Shown: positions 43,829-53,160, counted from the stretch's first letter. The stretch: DNA of 64,000 nt from Sphingomonas faeni (GCF_024273235.1 NZ_JANBVH010000008.1:82232-146231), one strand, 5' to 3'. Program-made: numbers and translations. Notes: generated by a model from the sequence alone, not told the origin.

Positions 43829-44755
43829 TCAGGCGGGCTTGGGCGCTACTGGATAGACGATGAAGTCGGGATGGCGATCGATCGCCGGTGGCGACGTAGC
43901 TCCGGCGGCGGCCTTTTCGAGTTCGCCGATTGCCGACGGCGGAAGCGCAAGACCATGCTCCGACGGATGGGCGGGGGCTTCCATCGGGTAATCCCGCCCG
44001 GGCGTCGTCGTCATCTCGATATGCGCGCCGAGCAGCGCGCGAACCGGACGGGTCCTGGCAAAGTCCGCCAGCCGAACCGTGCTCGCACGAAACACGTCGA
44101 ACCGATCGCGCGGCACATACAGCCTGCCGGGATACAGCATGTCGCCCGAGAAGATCAGCCGCGTACGGGCGTCGTAGATCATGATATGCGCCGGCTCGTG
44201 GCCCGGGGTCGGTACGACCTCGATCACGCGATGCCCGAGATCGTACCGGCCGATCGCGTTCGGCCAGTCGCGAATGCCAAAAAAGTCCGCGACCTGCTTG
44301 GGCTGGAGCCCGACCAGTTCGGTATCCGGCCGATCGCGAAACTCCTCGTCGCCGCCATGATGATCGCCGTGCGAGTGCGAGTGCGCGACGATCAGCCGGA
44401 CCGGCCGACCGCCGTGGCCCGCACGCCAGTCGGCTATCACCCGGTCCACCGTCGGGCGAATCTTCAGCCCGCCTGCACCGCTGTCGATCAACAGCGCGCG
44501 GTTGGTTCCGAACAGCAGATAGATGAAGGGCGCCTCGAAATTGGTCTTTACCGATTGGCGGATGACGAAGGTGTCGGCGTCGATCCGCTGTACCTGCGTC
44601 GGGGGTTCGCCGGGCGTGGTGCCATCGATCCAACGGGCGAAATGCGGCCCGACCCTGCTCGGTGCCGCGCTTACTGATATCACGGCGGCCGCGACGAGCG
44701 TGACCGATCGCGCAGCTATGGTACGTCTGCCATGCAGGCGGATTGCTTGGTTCAT
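43829..44755 (-). CDS. Exported metallo-beta-lactamase-fold hydrolase
   Basis: 308 residues from ATG 44755, with an N-terminal signal-like helix (RSVTLVAAAVISVSAAPS). Metal motifs: HSHSHGDHHGGDEE (HxHxDH-type), PTPGHEPAHIM, FSGDMLYPG and GAHIEMTTTPG. This is the general MBL hydrolase fold, with no feature marking it as an antibiotic lactamase. A longer ATG at 44797 lacks a ribosome site. Substrate unknown. Confidence 0.82.
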   Translation of the reverse strand: MNQAIRLHGRRTIAARSVTLVAAAVISVSAAPSRVGPHFARWIDGTTPGEPPTQVQRIDADTFVIRQSVKTNFEAPFIYLLFGTNRALLIDSGAGGLKIRPTVDRVIADWRAGHGGRPVRLIVAHSHSHGDHHGGDEEFRDRPDTELVGLQPKQVADFFGIRDWPNAIGRYDLGHRVIEVVPTPGHEPAHIMIYDARTRLIFSGDMLYPGRLYVPRDRFDVFRASTVRLADFARTRPVRALLGAHIEMTTTPGRDYPMEAPAHPSEHGLALPPSAIGELEKAAAGATSPPAIDRHPDFIVYPVAPKPA

Positions 44756-44853
44756 CCGCGAACCGTAGGCGCCGGGATCGGTCCGCCCATACGCCATTTA
44801 ACGGAGCGGCAACCGGGGCGCAGGCCGAACCGGCTTGCGCCCCGGTCGGACGA

Positions 44854-45183
44854 TCAGCGGGACGCCAGCTGCGTACCGGGCAAGGGATCGCGTGCCGCCG
44901 TTGCCACGGCGATGCGGCTGCGCATGTCGGCCATGACATCCGCACGGCATCCGCGCGCCTGATCGGCCAGCGCGAGATGGATCGAACTCAATCCCTCGCC
45001 GCACACCGCATTCGCGACATTGTCCATGCGGATCGCCAGCCGCTGCTGTCCCTCGACGCTGGCGAGATCGATCCCGCTGAGGTTGAGGACGGCGCTGTCG
45101 GCCGAGAAGGGATTTCCGCCGGGTGCGGCGATGGCAGGCGTCGCCATCAGAATTGCGGCACATGCCGCCAGGCCAATCTTCAT
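44854..45183 (-). CDS. UrcA-family secreted protein
   Basis: 109 residues. Three tandem ATGs follow GGAG; the third (45183) has the best spacing. Signal peptide MKIGLAACAAILMATPAIAA; mature region VLNLSGIDLASVEGQQRLAIRM, Cys pair NAVCGEG and ARGCRADVMADMRSRIA is the UrcA pattern. UrcA proteins occur near TonB receptors in sphingomonads. No known activity. Confidence 0.82.
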   Translation of the reverse strand: MKIGLAACAAILMATPAIAAPGGNPFSADSAVLNLSGIDLASVEGQQRLAIRMDNVANAVCGEGLSSIHLALADQARGCRADVMADMRSRIAVATAARDPLPGTQLASR

Positions 45184-45288
45184 CATCATCTCCTGCGTTC
45201 GCGGGCCTATCGCTCTCCGGCGATCAGGTGACGATAATGTAAGATCGGCCCGACACGATCACAAGCGCACGCTCACAAGCGCGGGGGC

Positions 45289-45684
45289 TCAGCGAGCGCT
45301 GATGGTCAACGAGGCAATTTCGGTGCGTGACCCGAGCGACCCCGGCGGCAGCATGACCGTCTCGGCCCGCTCCGTCCCCGCATCGGGATCGACGAGTACC
45401 ACGCGCAGCGCGTAATTCCGGGCGATCGGCCACGCGCGCGCGACATCCAGCGGGACCGTCGCCTGCCAGGCCCGGTCGCCCTCGACGGCGAGATCGCGCC
45501 CCCCGATCCTGACGATCATCGTCGCCCGCGCCCGGTATCCCGACAGCCGCAGACAGCTGTCCGCCCCGCAATATACCAGTCGCGCGCGCATTTGCTGCCC
45601 CGCCTGCGCCGGCGCGATCATCGTCAGAGCGCAAGACAGACCGGCTGCCATCCGTATCGCGTGAGAAGTGGCATGACGAACCAT
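45289..45684 (-). CDS. Hypothetical exported protein
   Basis: 131 residues from ATG 45684. Hydrophobic N-terminus (MAAGLSCALTMIAPAQA) fits a signal peptide, then a beta-rich domain with two Cys (YCGADSCLRLSG) and ARNYALRVVLVDPDAG. Not recognised. Longer ATG at 45750 possible. It sits between UrcA and the second TonB receptor. Confidence 0.6.
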   Translation of the reverse strand: MVRHATSHAIRMAAGLSCALTMIAPAQAGQQMRARLVYCGADSCLRLSGYRARATMIVRIGGRDLAVEGDRAWQATVPLDVARAWPIARNYALRVVLVDPDAGTERAETVMLPPGSLGSRTEIASLTISAR

Positions 45685-45907
45685 GGCGCATGGATACCGC
45701 TCCGCGCCCGCGCGCGGCATGCGCCGTTTGACGTAGATCGTTGCCGCCACCGCTCCGGATGCGCGACCGGCTTACGTCAAACGCCCCATGTTGGTCCGCC
45801 GATAATATCCACACTCTGCCCATAAGCGATTGGCCCCGGACGAGGCGCCGACGTCGTCAGGAAGAACATGGAGAGGCGATAGCGTTTTACGTACCAAGGG
45901 GGCTTAG

Positions 45908-48379
45908 ATGGCAGGACGATTCTCGCGCGCGGGTTTATTGTGCGCGACGGCGCTGGCGAGCGTGGCTGGACTTCCCGCGCTGGCGCAGGATGCTCCACCG
46001 GCGCCGGCCGCGGCCACCGCGGGGCAAACCGCGGAGTCCGACCCCAACGGGATCCCCACCGAGATCCCCACCGAGATCATCGTGACCGGAAGCCGGCGCC
46101 GGACCACGCTTCAGGATGCGCCGATCAATATCAGTGCGGTATCCGCCGAGACGATCGAGTCGCAGCGGCTCGACGACGTCCGCTCGCTCGCCTCCTTCGT
46201 CCCGGGTGTCACCGTGGCGGATACCGGGCCGGGATCGACCGGTGGCATCATCCTGCGCGGCATCTCGTCGGGCGATACCAGCGTGTTCGGCGCCAATGCC
46301 GGCAATTCGGTCGGCGTGTACCTCGGCGAGGTGCCCCTCTACCTCGATTTCAAGCTGATCGACGTCAATCGGGTCGAGGTGCTGCAAGGGCCGCAGGGCA
46401 CGCTGTACGGGCTCGGCACGCTGGCCGGCGCGGTGCGCTACATTCCCAATCGTCCGGAAACCGATCGCTTCTCGATCGACGTCCATGGCCGCGGCTATGC
46501 GCAGTCGCATTCGGACGATTTCGGAGGGGTCGGCGACGTCGCGATCAACGTGCCGATCGTCAAGGATCACATCGCCTTCCGCACGTCGACCGGCTATTAC
46601 GACAATGCCGGCTTCATCGATTACAACTACCTGCTGCAACAGCCGGGCGTCTCCGATCCGCAGCCGGGCCGCGCGACGGCGACCTCGACCGGTTCGCTCG
46701 GCACGACCGCCGACTATGCGGCCAATTTCAAGCGCAAGGAGGATGTGAACTACGAACACACCTTCACCACGCGCAACCAGCTGCTGCTCGAATACAACCC
46801 CGATATCAAAGCGTACCTGACCTACGCGCACCAGACGACCAAGACCGGCGGGCGCCAGGCGAATGGCGCCGGCGTGCTGGGTACCGGCAAGTACGAAGCG
46901 CCGTTCCGGTATCTGGAGCCCGTCGATCGCACCGCCGACCTGTTCTCGGCCGAGTTCAATATCAACCTGGGCAGCATCGCCCAGCTGGTGAGCACCACCG
47001 CCTATACCAAGCAGCATATCAGTAGCGTCGACGACAACACCGACCTGCTGCTCGACCTGGACTATGGCTACGAGGCGTTTCCCGCCTTCTCGTCCTACGC
47101 CAACAACGAACGCAAATATAAGCAGTTCAACCAGGAAGTGCGCCTCGTCTCCACCCATGGCGGCCCACTCAGCTGGGTGATTGGCGGCTTCTACAACCGC
47201 CTGAAACTCAACACCGACCGGCGGGAATACACGCCGGGCTTCTCCGAATTTGCAGGCCTCGATCGACCCGACAATCTGGAATATATCGCCCAGCTTCGCA
47301 GCAAGACGGTCGAGAAGGCGGTCTACGGCGAAGCCACGCTGAACCTGACCAGCAAGTGGCAGGTGACCGGCGGCCTTCGCTATTTCAAATATGACGCGAC
47401 CGTCGCCGGGGGAAGCGCGCTGCCGCTGATCGGCGTCGGGATCGGCGCCTTCCCGTCGACCACGATCAACCCCGCCCGGGTGCGGACCGGAGAGACCGGC
47501 AAGGACGGCTTCGTCTGGAAAGCGAACACGTCGTACAAGTTCAGCAGCGACCTTCTCGCCTATGCCACCTACTCGACCGGGTACCGGGTCGGCGGCGTCA
47601 ACCAGGTCGTCGCGTGCACGGCGGAGGATCTGGAAAGGGCCGCATCGGGCGGTCAGGTCCTCTGCGCGCTGCCCAACGAGCTGGTCTACGGCCCGGACAA
47701 GACGCGCAACGCCGAGATCGGCGTCCGCGCCAGCCTGTTCGACAAGCGACTCCTGCTCACGCTGGACGGCTATCACGTCAAATGGTCGGGCGTGCAGGTG
47801 CCGAGCCAGACGGTCAACGGCGCGATCGGGATCACCGTCAACGGTGCCGAGGCGGTGTCGCAAGGGTTCGACTTCCAGGGCACGGTCAGGATCACCCCGA
47901 ACCTCGCGCTGACCGGCACCTATTCCTATGTCGACGCACATCTCACGGAGGACGTCACCGGGCTGGTGGTGAGCCAGGGTGTCCGCTCCGATGCCTTCAA
48001 GGGCGACCGACTGCCGGGGTCGGCCAAGAACTCGGGCAGCGCGCAGCTCAACTACAGCTACCCGCTGGGCGACGGCCGCAAGATCGAGGCGACCTGGGCG
48101 ACCATTTACCGCGGCGAGATCTATTCGCGGGTCGGCCTGCGCGGCAATGGCGAGGCGATCCCGGGCTATGTGACGCACAGCGCCTCGCTCAACTACGTCA
48201 CCAAGCCGTTCGAGGTCGGGCTGTTCGCCGACAACATCTTCGACAAATATGCGGTGACCGCGATCAGCAACGACATATCGTCCTACAACCAGGTGCGCAG
48301 CGACGTGGTCGAACGCTATTATTCGCGCGGCGTGCTGACGCCTCGCCGGGTCGGTGTCGAGTTCCGCTTCCATTATTGA
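45908..48379 (+). CDS. TonB-dependent outer-membrane receptor
   Basis: 823 residues. Signal peptide ends ASVAGLPALAQ; TonB-box region EIIVTGSRRR preceded by a 12-bp tandem duplication (IPTEIPTEI); plug domain (SAETIESQRLDDVRSLASF, LIDVNRVEVLQGPQGTLYG, LAGAVRYIPNRP) and barrel ending VGVEFRFHY. AAGGGGG ribosome site. Ligand unknown; its neighbours (UrcA, exported hypothetical) are typical of sphingomonad receptor loci. Confidence 0.92.
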   Translation: MAGRFSRAGLLCATALASVAGLPALAQDAPPAPAAATAGQTAESDPNGIPTEIPTEIIVTGSRRRTTLQDAPINISAVSAETIESQRLDDVRSLASFVPGVTVADTGPGSTGGIILRGISSGDTSVFGANAGNSVGVYLGEVPLYLDFKLIDVNRVEVLQGPQGTLYGLGTLAGAVRYIPNRPETDRFSIDVHGRGYAQSHSDDFGGVGDVAINVPIVKDHIAFRTSTGYYDNAGFIDYNYLLQQPGVSDPQPGRATATSTGSLGTTADYAANFKRKEDVNYEHTFTTRNQLLLEYNPDIKAYLTYAHQTTKTGGRQANGAGVLGTGKYEAPFRYLEPVDRTADLFSAEFNINLGSIAQLVSTTAYTKQHISSVDDNTDLLLDLDYGYEAFPAFSSYANNERKYKQFNQEVRLVSTHGGPLSWVIGGFYNRLKLNTDRREYTPGFSEFAGLDRPDNLEYIAQLRSKTVEKAVYGEATLNLTSKWQVTGGLRYFKYDATVAGGSALPLIGVGIGAFPSTTINPARVRTGETGKDGFVWKANTSYKFSSDLLAYATYSTGYRVGGVNQVVACTAEDLERAASGGQVLCALPNELVYGPDKTRNAEIGVRASLFDKRLLLTLDGYHVKWSGVQVPSQTVNGAIGITVNGAEAVSQGFDFQGTVRITPNLALTGTYSYVDAHLTEDVTGLVVSQGVRSDAFKGDRLPGSAKNSGSAQLNYSYPLGDGRKIEATWATIYRGEIYSRVGLRGNGEAIPGYVTHSASLNYVTKPFEVGLFADNIFDKYAVTAISNDISSYNQVRSDVVERYYSRGVLTPRRVGVEFRFHY

Positions 48380-48520
48380 TCGAGTGTGGAGTGTCGCGCG
48401 CGGTTGCCGGATCGACGTGATCCGGCAACCGCGCGTCGGCACTGCCCGCATTGATCGATCATCCCCCTGCCCCGCCGGCGTTGCGCCGGTCGGGTTCGTA
48501 CGCTTGCTCCAGGACATGGC

Positions 48521-48898
48521 ATGACCACTCTCGCCACCACCACTCTCGCCACCACCACGCCCGTCACGACCACGCTGGCCATGACAAGCATCATCGTAAC
48601 GACCCGCGACGGCGCCACGCGGACGCTGTCGGCCACCCCCGGCGTCTCGGTGATGGAAGTCATCCGCGACGGCGGGGTCGACGAGCTGCTCGCCTTGTGC
48701 GGCGGCTGCCTGTCCTGCGCCACATGTCATGTCGTCGTCGATCCGGCGCAGGCCGCGTCGCTGCCGCCGATCACGGACGAGGAGGACGCCCTTCTCGACG
48801 GCCTGGACACCCGCACCCCCACCTCCCGGCTGTCGTGCCAGATCCCGTTCGACGAAACGCTGGCCAACCTGCACGTGACGACCGCGCCCGACGGCTGA
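48521..48898 (+). CDS. 2Fe-2S ferredoxin (adrenodoxin/putidaredoxin type) with repetitive N-terminus
   Basis: 125 residues. Cluster motif CGGCLSCATCHV and the last ligand in LSCQIPF fit a vertebrate-type [2Fe-2S] ferredoxin that serves P450 or Rieske-type oxygenases; no such partner is next to it. The first 20 residues are low-complexity TTLATTTLATTTPVTTTLA, coded by a 15-bp tandem repeat. A start at the later ATG (48581) would give a normal-length protein of 105 residues. AGGA lies before ATG 48521. Confidence 0.85.
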   Translation: MTTLATTTLATTTPVTTTLAMTSIIVTTRDGATRTLSATPGVSVMEVIRDGGVDELLALCGGCLSCATCHVVVDPAQAASLPPITDEEDALLDGLDTRTPTSRLSCQIPFDETLANLHVTTAPDG

Positions 48899-49155
48899 GC
48901 CCGCACCCGCCGTGGCGCGAGGCGATCCGTGAAGCCGTGATCGCGATGCCAGCCCGTGCAGGGCGACCCGGACCTGATCCAGGGTCTGACGCGGGCCCAT
49001 TGCAAGAAGGCCCGCGCCCGACCAGCTGAGCACCTCCAAAGAACATTAGGCGAACAAATATACTTGCGACGGCTCGGTCCCGAGCCTAGGACGCGGCCTA
49101 AAGCGCTCGCGCAGACGATATACAGACGCGGCCCCAGCTGCGCAGGACGAGGATC

Positions 49156-49317
49156 ATGGTGACTGACGAGGACCGCCGCTATTACGAGCGTCGCGCCGAG
49201 ATGGAGCTCGAAATGGCCGCTGCAACGGAGGACCCGAACGCGTGCTCGAGCCACTACGCGCTCGCGAATCTATACCTTGCACGGGTGTTCGATGAGAACG
49301 CGCGGGAGACCTCGTAA
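49156..49317 (+). CDS. Small conserved sphingomonad protein (53 aa)
   Basis: Starts MVTDEDRRYYERRAEMELEM, preceded by GAGG with 4-nt spacing; ends ANLYLARVFDENARETS. The Tyr-Tyr-Glu-Arg-Arg-Ala-Glu pattern followed by HYALANLYL resembles a small helical protein I recall as common in Sphingomonadales. No function known. Too short for usual ORF cut-offs. Confidence 0.72.
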   Translation: MVTDEDRRYYERRAEMELEMAAATEDPNACSSHYALANLYLARVFDENARETS

Positions 49318-49865
49318 GGGAAGGTCGTCCTTCAGCGGGCGTGACCGCCATGCGCTGCCAATCGATACCGCATCCGGCTTTCGGTACCGAAGCGTAGGCT
49401 TGCGATGCCGCCGCAATGCCAAAACCCGGATTCACCGGAGCTCCAGGCGACAGAATGCCTATAAGGTCTATATATTTCAGTGGCTTAAGGTGGTGCGCTT
49501 ACAGGACTCACATTTAGTGCTGTAGGCCGCAGAATTGCTCGAACTTCGGCCCACCGCCAGATCCGTGGCCCCCGCGTGGCCCACTCAAAATTCGGTCCTT
49601 ATTTTGGCTTCGAACCTGTGCCTAATGGGACACCGTGCCTTGCTTTGAGAACCCGTGCGACCGTTGATTCGATCTCGGTTTGCGCAACTATTGCGGAGAG
49701 GTTTGGCATCCACGGCCCGTATGATTTTGACGAGACATTGGGACTGCCCAAGGCGCTAGTCCTGAAGCCCTTCGCCTATCACATCCAACATCGGTGGTTG
49801 TTCAGCCCGCGTTATCACGGCTCAGACCAACAACAATTGGCGCTTTACGACGAAAGGTATGATGC
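49318..49865. other. Intergenic, no supported gene
   Basis: Lower-GC stretch ending at the DUF4197 gene, whose ribosome site (CGACGAAAGG) and promoter must lie in its 3' part. A 156-codon ORF (49577-50046) overlaps the next gene and has no family-like pattern, so it was not called. Confidence 0.4.
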
Positions 49866-50555
49866 ATGTTCGAACCGTCCCGCAGATCCCTCTTGCTTGG
49901 GGCGGCATTGCTGGCACCGCTATTTGTCTTGCCGGGGTGCGCCACGACCGGTCCGGGTGGGGATTTGGCGGAGGGTCTGCGGCGGCTCCTCGGCCTGTCC
50001 AGTCAGCGCGCGCTGGCCCGGCTCGCCACAGACACTGGATATCTAAACGATCCCGTGGCTCGTATTGCCTTGCCGCCCGGTATTAGCGAACGTTCGACCG
50101 CCGTCCTAGGCGCCTTTTTCCGGTCGGCGCCGATCCAGCGCGAACTGATGATGGTGGTGAACCGCGCCGCGGGCGATGCAGCGGACCGCGCCGCTCCGCT
50201 GATCTATGCCTCGATCCGGTCGCTGACGTTCTCAAATGCCTTGGGAATTGCACGTGGCGGACCGACGGCGGCTACGTCCTACCTCCAGCAAGCGATCGGC
50301 GATCGGATCATCGACGCGATGTTCCCAGAAATTGGAGACGCGCTTCACCAGTTTGGGAGCGGGTCGATCCTGGGACCGGTTCTCGGCGCGGCGACCGGGA
50401 TCGATATTCCCGCAATCCAGCGCGCTGTCACCGATCAGGCTTCGCAGGGTCTATGGCGTGCTATCGGTCGGGAAGAGGCAGCGATCCGAGCAGAGCCGGC
50501 CCGCGCGGGGGATCCGTTGGTCGAAACGATCCTGAGAGGGCGCGTACTGAATTGA
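49866..50555 (+). CDS. DUF4197 lipoprotein
   Basis: 229 residues. A twin-Arg-like start (MFEPSRRSLLLGAALLAPLF) with the lipobox VLPGCATTG. The mature part is helical and follows the DUF4197 pattern: ALARLATDTGYLND, ARIALPPGI, ELMMVVNRAAGDAADRAAPLI, GPTAATSYLQ. Function unknown. Preceded by an A/G-rich ribosome site. Confidence 0.82.
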   Translation: MFEPSRRSLLLGAALLAPLFVLPGCATTGPGGDLAEGLRRLLGLSSQRALARLATDTGYLNDPVARIALPPGISERSTAVLGAFFRSAPIQRELMMVVNRAAGDAADRAAPLIYASIRSLTFSNALGIARGGPTAATSYLQQAIGDRIIDAMFPEIGDALHQFGSGSILGPVLGAATGIDIPAIQRAVTDQASQGLWRAIGREEAAIRAEPARAGDPLVETILRGRVLN

Positions 50556-50722
50556 TCTCATAGCCCCGATGCAGGGATGCAGGCTGCTACGCTCCACTTT
50601 CCGCACCGCTGGCAAACCGCCCGAGTTTGGAAGGAGGATAAGCCTCAATTCCCACCCGGGGGTCGTTGCGAAGCTACGCGATCCAAATCAGCCGGGGGCC
50701 CGCTGCCCCCCGACATCAAGGC

Positions 50723-51226
50723 TCACGCCGTGACCGCGTCCGCCTTGGCGTTCACGCTGGATGTCGCCATGGCGGTCAGCTTGTCGTCGGTCGCATATTC
50801 CTCGTCGAGCGTCTCTTTTAGGATCGCTGCAATGTCGGTACGGCCGACCTGGTTCGCCCATGCGATCAACGTGCCGTAGCGCGCGATCTCGTAATGCTCG
50901 ACGGCCTGTGCCGAGGCGATTAGCCCCGCATCGAGAACCACCTTGTCCGCGATTTCGTTGGCTTCCTTGATGATCCCGTCAATCGCCGGGCAGGTCACGG
51001 CCTTCGCCTTCTCGACGAGCAGATCTAAGATCCGTTTGAGGCGCGCGATCTGACCCTCGGCCTCTCGCAGATGCATCTCGAAGCCCTGTTTGAGTGCCGA
51101 GACGGTCGTCTTGTCGACCATCTTCGGCAACGCCTTGGTGATCTGATTCTCGGCGTAATAAACGTCCTGCAGCTGGTGTAAAAACAGGTCGTCGAACGTC
51201 ACGATGTCCTTGGAAAACAGGCCCAT
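50723..51226 (-). CDS. Ferritin-like DUF892 (YciF-type) protein
   Basis: 167 residues, all helical. DUF892 pattern: FDDLFLHQLQDVYYAENQITKALPKM, FEMHLREAEGQIARLKRIL and the acidic ASAQAVEHYEIARYGTLIAWA with Glu/His ligands of a diiron site. Members accompany stress and osmotic responses in other bacteria. No signal peptide. Metal and substrate unproven. Confidence 0.85.
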   Translation of the reverse strand: MGLFSKDIVTFDDLFLHQLQDVYYAENQITKALPKMVDKTTVSALKQGFEMHLREAEGQIARLKRILDLLVEKAKAVTCPAIDGIIKEANEIADKVVLDAGLIASAQAVEHYEIARYGTLIAWANQVGRTDIAAILKETLDEEYATDDKLTAMATSSVNAKADAVTA

Positions 51227-51475
51227 GTTAGCCTAATATCTGGCTTTCTTGACGCGACCCAAGCCACATAGGGCGAGCGACATGACGCAGCTCTTCACCC
51301 CTTCCCAGTCCGCCGAGATCAATGACCGCATCGTTCAAATAATTGTCGCCGTCCTGCGCCAAGGATGACGCCGCACGTCGTTGCCGCGTGATCGCCAACG
51401 AACGCTATCTCCACAACACCCCAGAGATCCCGGACTCCGAGCACAATTCTCCCGAACTTGGTGATAATTGGCCTA

Positions 51476-51524
51476 TGCCCTCCGAAGGCAGAGGCCACTG
51501 GTTCGAATCCAGTCGGGTGCACCA
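51476..51524 (+). other. 3' fragment of tRNA-Arg(CCG); putative att site
   Basis: The segment starts in the anticodon stem (TGCC), has the loop CTCCGAA with anticodon CCG, the GGCAG 3' stem, a T arm CTGGTTCGAATCCAG and the acceptor end CGGGTGCACCA. There is no D arm or 5' acceptor before it, so it is not a whole tRNA. Such fragments mark the distal end of elements that integrate in the 3' half of a tRNA gene. Confidence 0.8.
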
Positions 51525-52060
51525 TATTTTCAAAGACTTAGTTCGACCTCCATTTGCCCGTACGGAAAATGTACGGAAAACCTGTATTCTTGGTACGATG
51601 GCTGCGCTGCTCTTTGCCAGCCGATTCGCGGCGGGTCTGAGCTGTTGACTGACCCCGCTGCGGGTGTCGCTCGTTGGCCAGCGACACGGCATCGGTAGTA
51701 ATCATATCTGATGGCGCGGGCGCACTGATCGCCGCGGCATTTGGTAAGAAATTGGTGCCCATGTTCGATTGTCGTGCGCTCGAGATACAGGTGCGCGAAA
51801 TACATCGACGGTTCGGCGACCAACGAGCTGCTTCGGGAGGCGGCGTTCAAAGCCGCAGTCTCAAGGAAACTGCTATTGTGCTCCACCTAGCTGCCGCGGA
51901 TGGAGCATGGTCGCAGAGGCGGTCGACATCAAGCACCCGTAGCTGTTGGCATTAAGCCATCGCCCAGCGCCCGATCCCGCGAAGGAAATGTAGTATTGCT
52001 CGCCAACATCCGCGCGCTCATCCCCGATCTGCCAACTATGCCTAATGCCGTGTTGATGCC

Positions 52061-52108
52061 TTGCTGCCTTGCTGCCTTGCTGCCTTGCTGCCTTGCTGCC
52101 TTGCTGCG
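52061..52108. repeat. 8-bp tandem repeat, about six units
   Basis: Unit TTGCTGCC repeats without interruption five times plus a last TTGCTGCG. Not inside a gene I can support. Copy number probably varies by slippage. Confidence 0.88.
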
Positions 52109-52323
52109 CCAGAAGGCTAAAAAAACCGGATGCCAAGCCCCAATCCGAAACGCCTATACCGAATTATAAAGATACACGGTTTGCTGCTACGCGAAACGGC
52201 GCCCCCCTCAAGGAACGGCGTCATGACGGCTGGGTCGCCGTCGACTGCGCAACACCCGTTGGTCCTCCGGCGGGTTATCGATTACTAGGCCATGTGGACA
52301 AAGGTTGACGCGCGTCTGATCGG

Positions 52324-53160
52324 TTGATGCAAGGCTGTCTTTTGGAGGCGGCGTTGGGCGAGCGGATTGGGATTTCGGATGATGAGTGGGCTCTGATCGG
52401 GCCCCTGCTGCCGTCGGAGCGAGGACGTGGCTGCCGGCCCGCGGGAGACAACCGGCCCTATTTCGAAGGCATGGTGTGGATGGCGCGGACAGGCGCGCAA
52501 TGGCGGCATTTGCCGGATGAATATGGCAAGTGGAACAGCGTGTTCCGGCGGTATCGTCGCTGGGTCGTGACGGGCGTGTTCGAAGCCATGCTGGAGACCC
52601 TAGCCGCTGTCGTCGAGCGGGATGTCAGCGCCGACATGATCGACAGCACCGTAGTCCGGGCGCACCACTGCGCCGTCGGGCTAAAAAAAGGGATCAAGAA
52701 TTCGAAGGGCTCGGCCGTTCGCGAGGCGGCTTCACAACCAAGGCTCTCCTGAGCTTGTCGAAGGGCTGCACGCCCGCTGTGATGGTCAGGGGCGACCGCT
52801 ATGTTTCGTCCTGACGCCGGGCTAGGCCCACGACGTGAAGGGCTTCGGGCCCTTGTTCGGGATGCTGGCTGACCGGATCGAGGCCCTGCTTGTCGATAAG
52901 GGCTATGACGCTGATGCCATCCGCCAGGAACTCGCCAGGGCGGATGTCGAGGCGATCATTCCAACCAAAAGTAACCGCCGCATACCGATACCGCATGATC
53001 GCGAGAATACCGTTGGCGCAATCTCGTCGAGCGTTTGTTCAGCAAGCTCAAGAACTGGCGCCGTGTCGCAACGCGTTATGACAAGACAGCAGAGTCATAT
53101 CTCGGCTTCGTCGCGCTCGCATCAGTTACGCTGTGGCTGCCCTTTGTCCACGTGGCCTAG
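52324..53160 (+). pseudogene. IS5-family transposase, frameshifted
   Basis: The N-terminal part (ISDDEWALIGPLLPSERGR, GMVWMARTGAQWRHLP) is intact to about 52730. The frame then breaks at a repeat insertion (52743-52767), resumes in another frame (GFGPLFGMLADRIEALL, DVEAIIPTKSNRR) and breaks again by a 1-bp loss near 53004, after which VERLFSKLKNWRRVATRYD is still readable. At least two lesions, so it cannot make an active DDE transposase. Confidence 0.88.
52743..52767. repeat. REP-type half-palindrome inserted in the transposase gene
   Basis: CCTGAGCTTGTCGAAGG at 52748-52764 matches a widespread bacterial repeat. Intact relatives should read Lys-Ile-His-Ala-Arg here; instead about 25 bp replace three, which shifts the frame. 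Confidence 0.65.

Larger units (their letters stand above)
52285..53160 (+). mobile_element. IS5-family insertion sequence, decayed
   Basis: Bounded by 20-bp inverted ends, CTAGGCCATGTGGACAAAGG at 52285-52304 and its complement with one mismatch at 53141-53160. CTAG at each outer end may be the duplicated target, leaving 17-bp terminal repeats. About 876 bp. The inside holds a broken transposase gene. Confidence 0.88.

Noticed and set aside
43829..44755. Beta-lactam resistance by the metallo-beta-lactamase-fold gene
   Set aside because: The HxHxDH fold is shared by many hydrolases, and nothing seen marks it as a true lactamase.
45935..49039. 1034-codon open frame on the minus strand
   Set aside because: It is the antisense shadow of the TonB receptor gene. 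It has an Arg/Gly/Asp-rich composition, no family motifs, and spans the ferredoxin gene.
49577..50046. 156-codon ORF overlapping the DUF4197 gene
   Set aside because: Its second half is an out-of-frame reading of the lipoprotein gene, and the first half has no family pattern.
51405..51540. Complete tRNA gene at the GGTTCGAATCC T-arm
   Set aside because: There is no D arm or 5' acceptor strand upstream, so only the 3' fragment was recorded.
52061..52108. Possible CRISPR or other spaced repeat array
   Set aside because: The units are 8 bp and directly adjacent, without spacers, and no cas genes are near.
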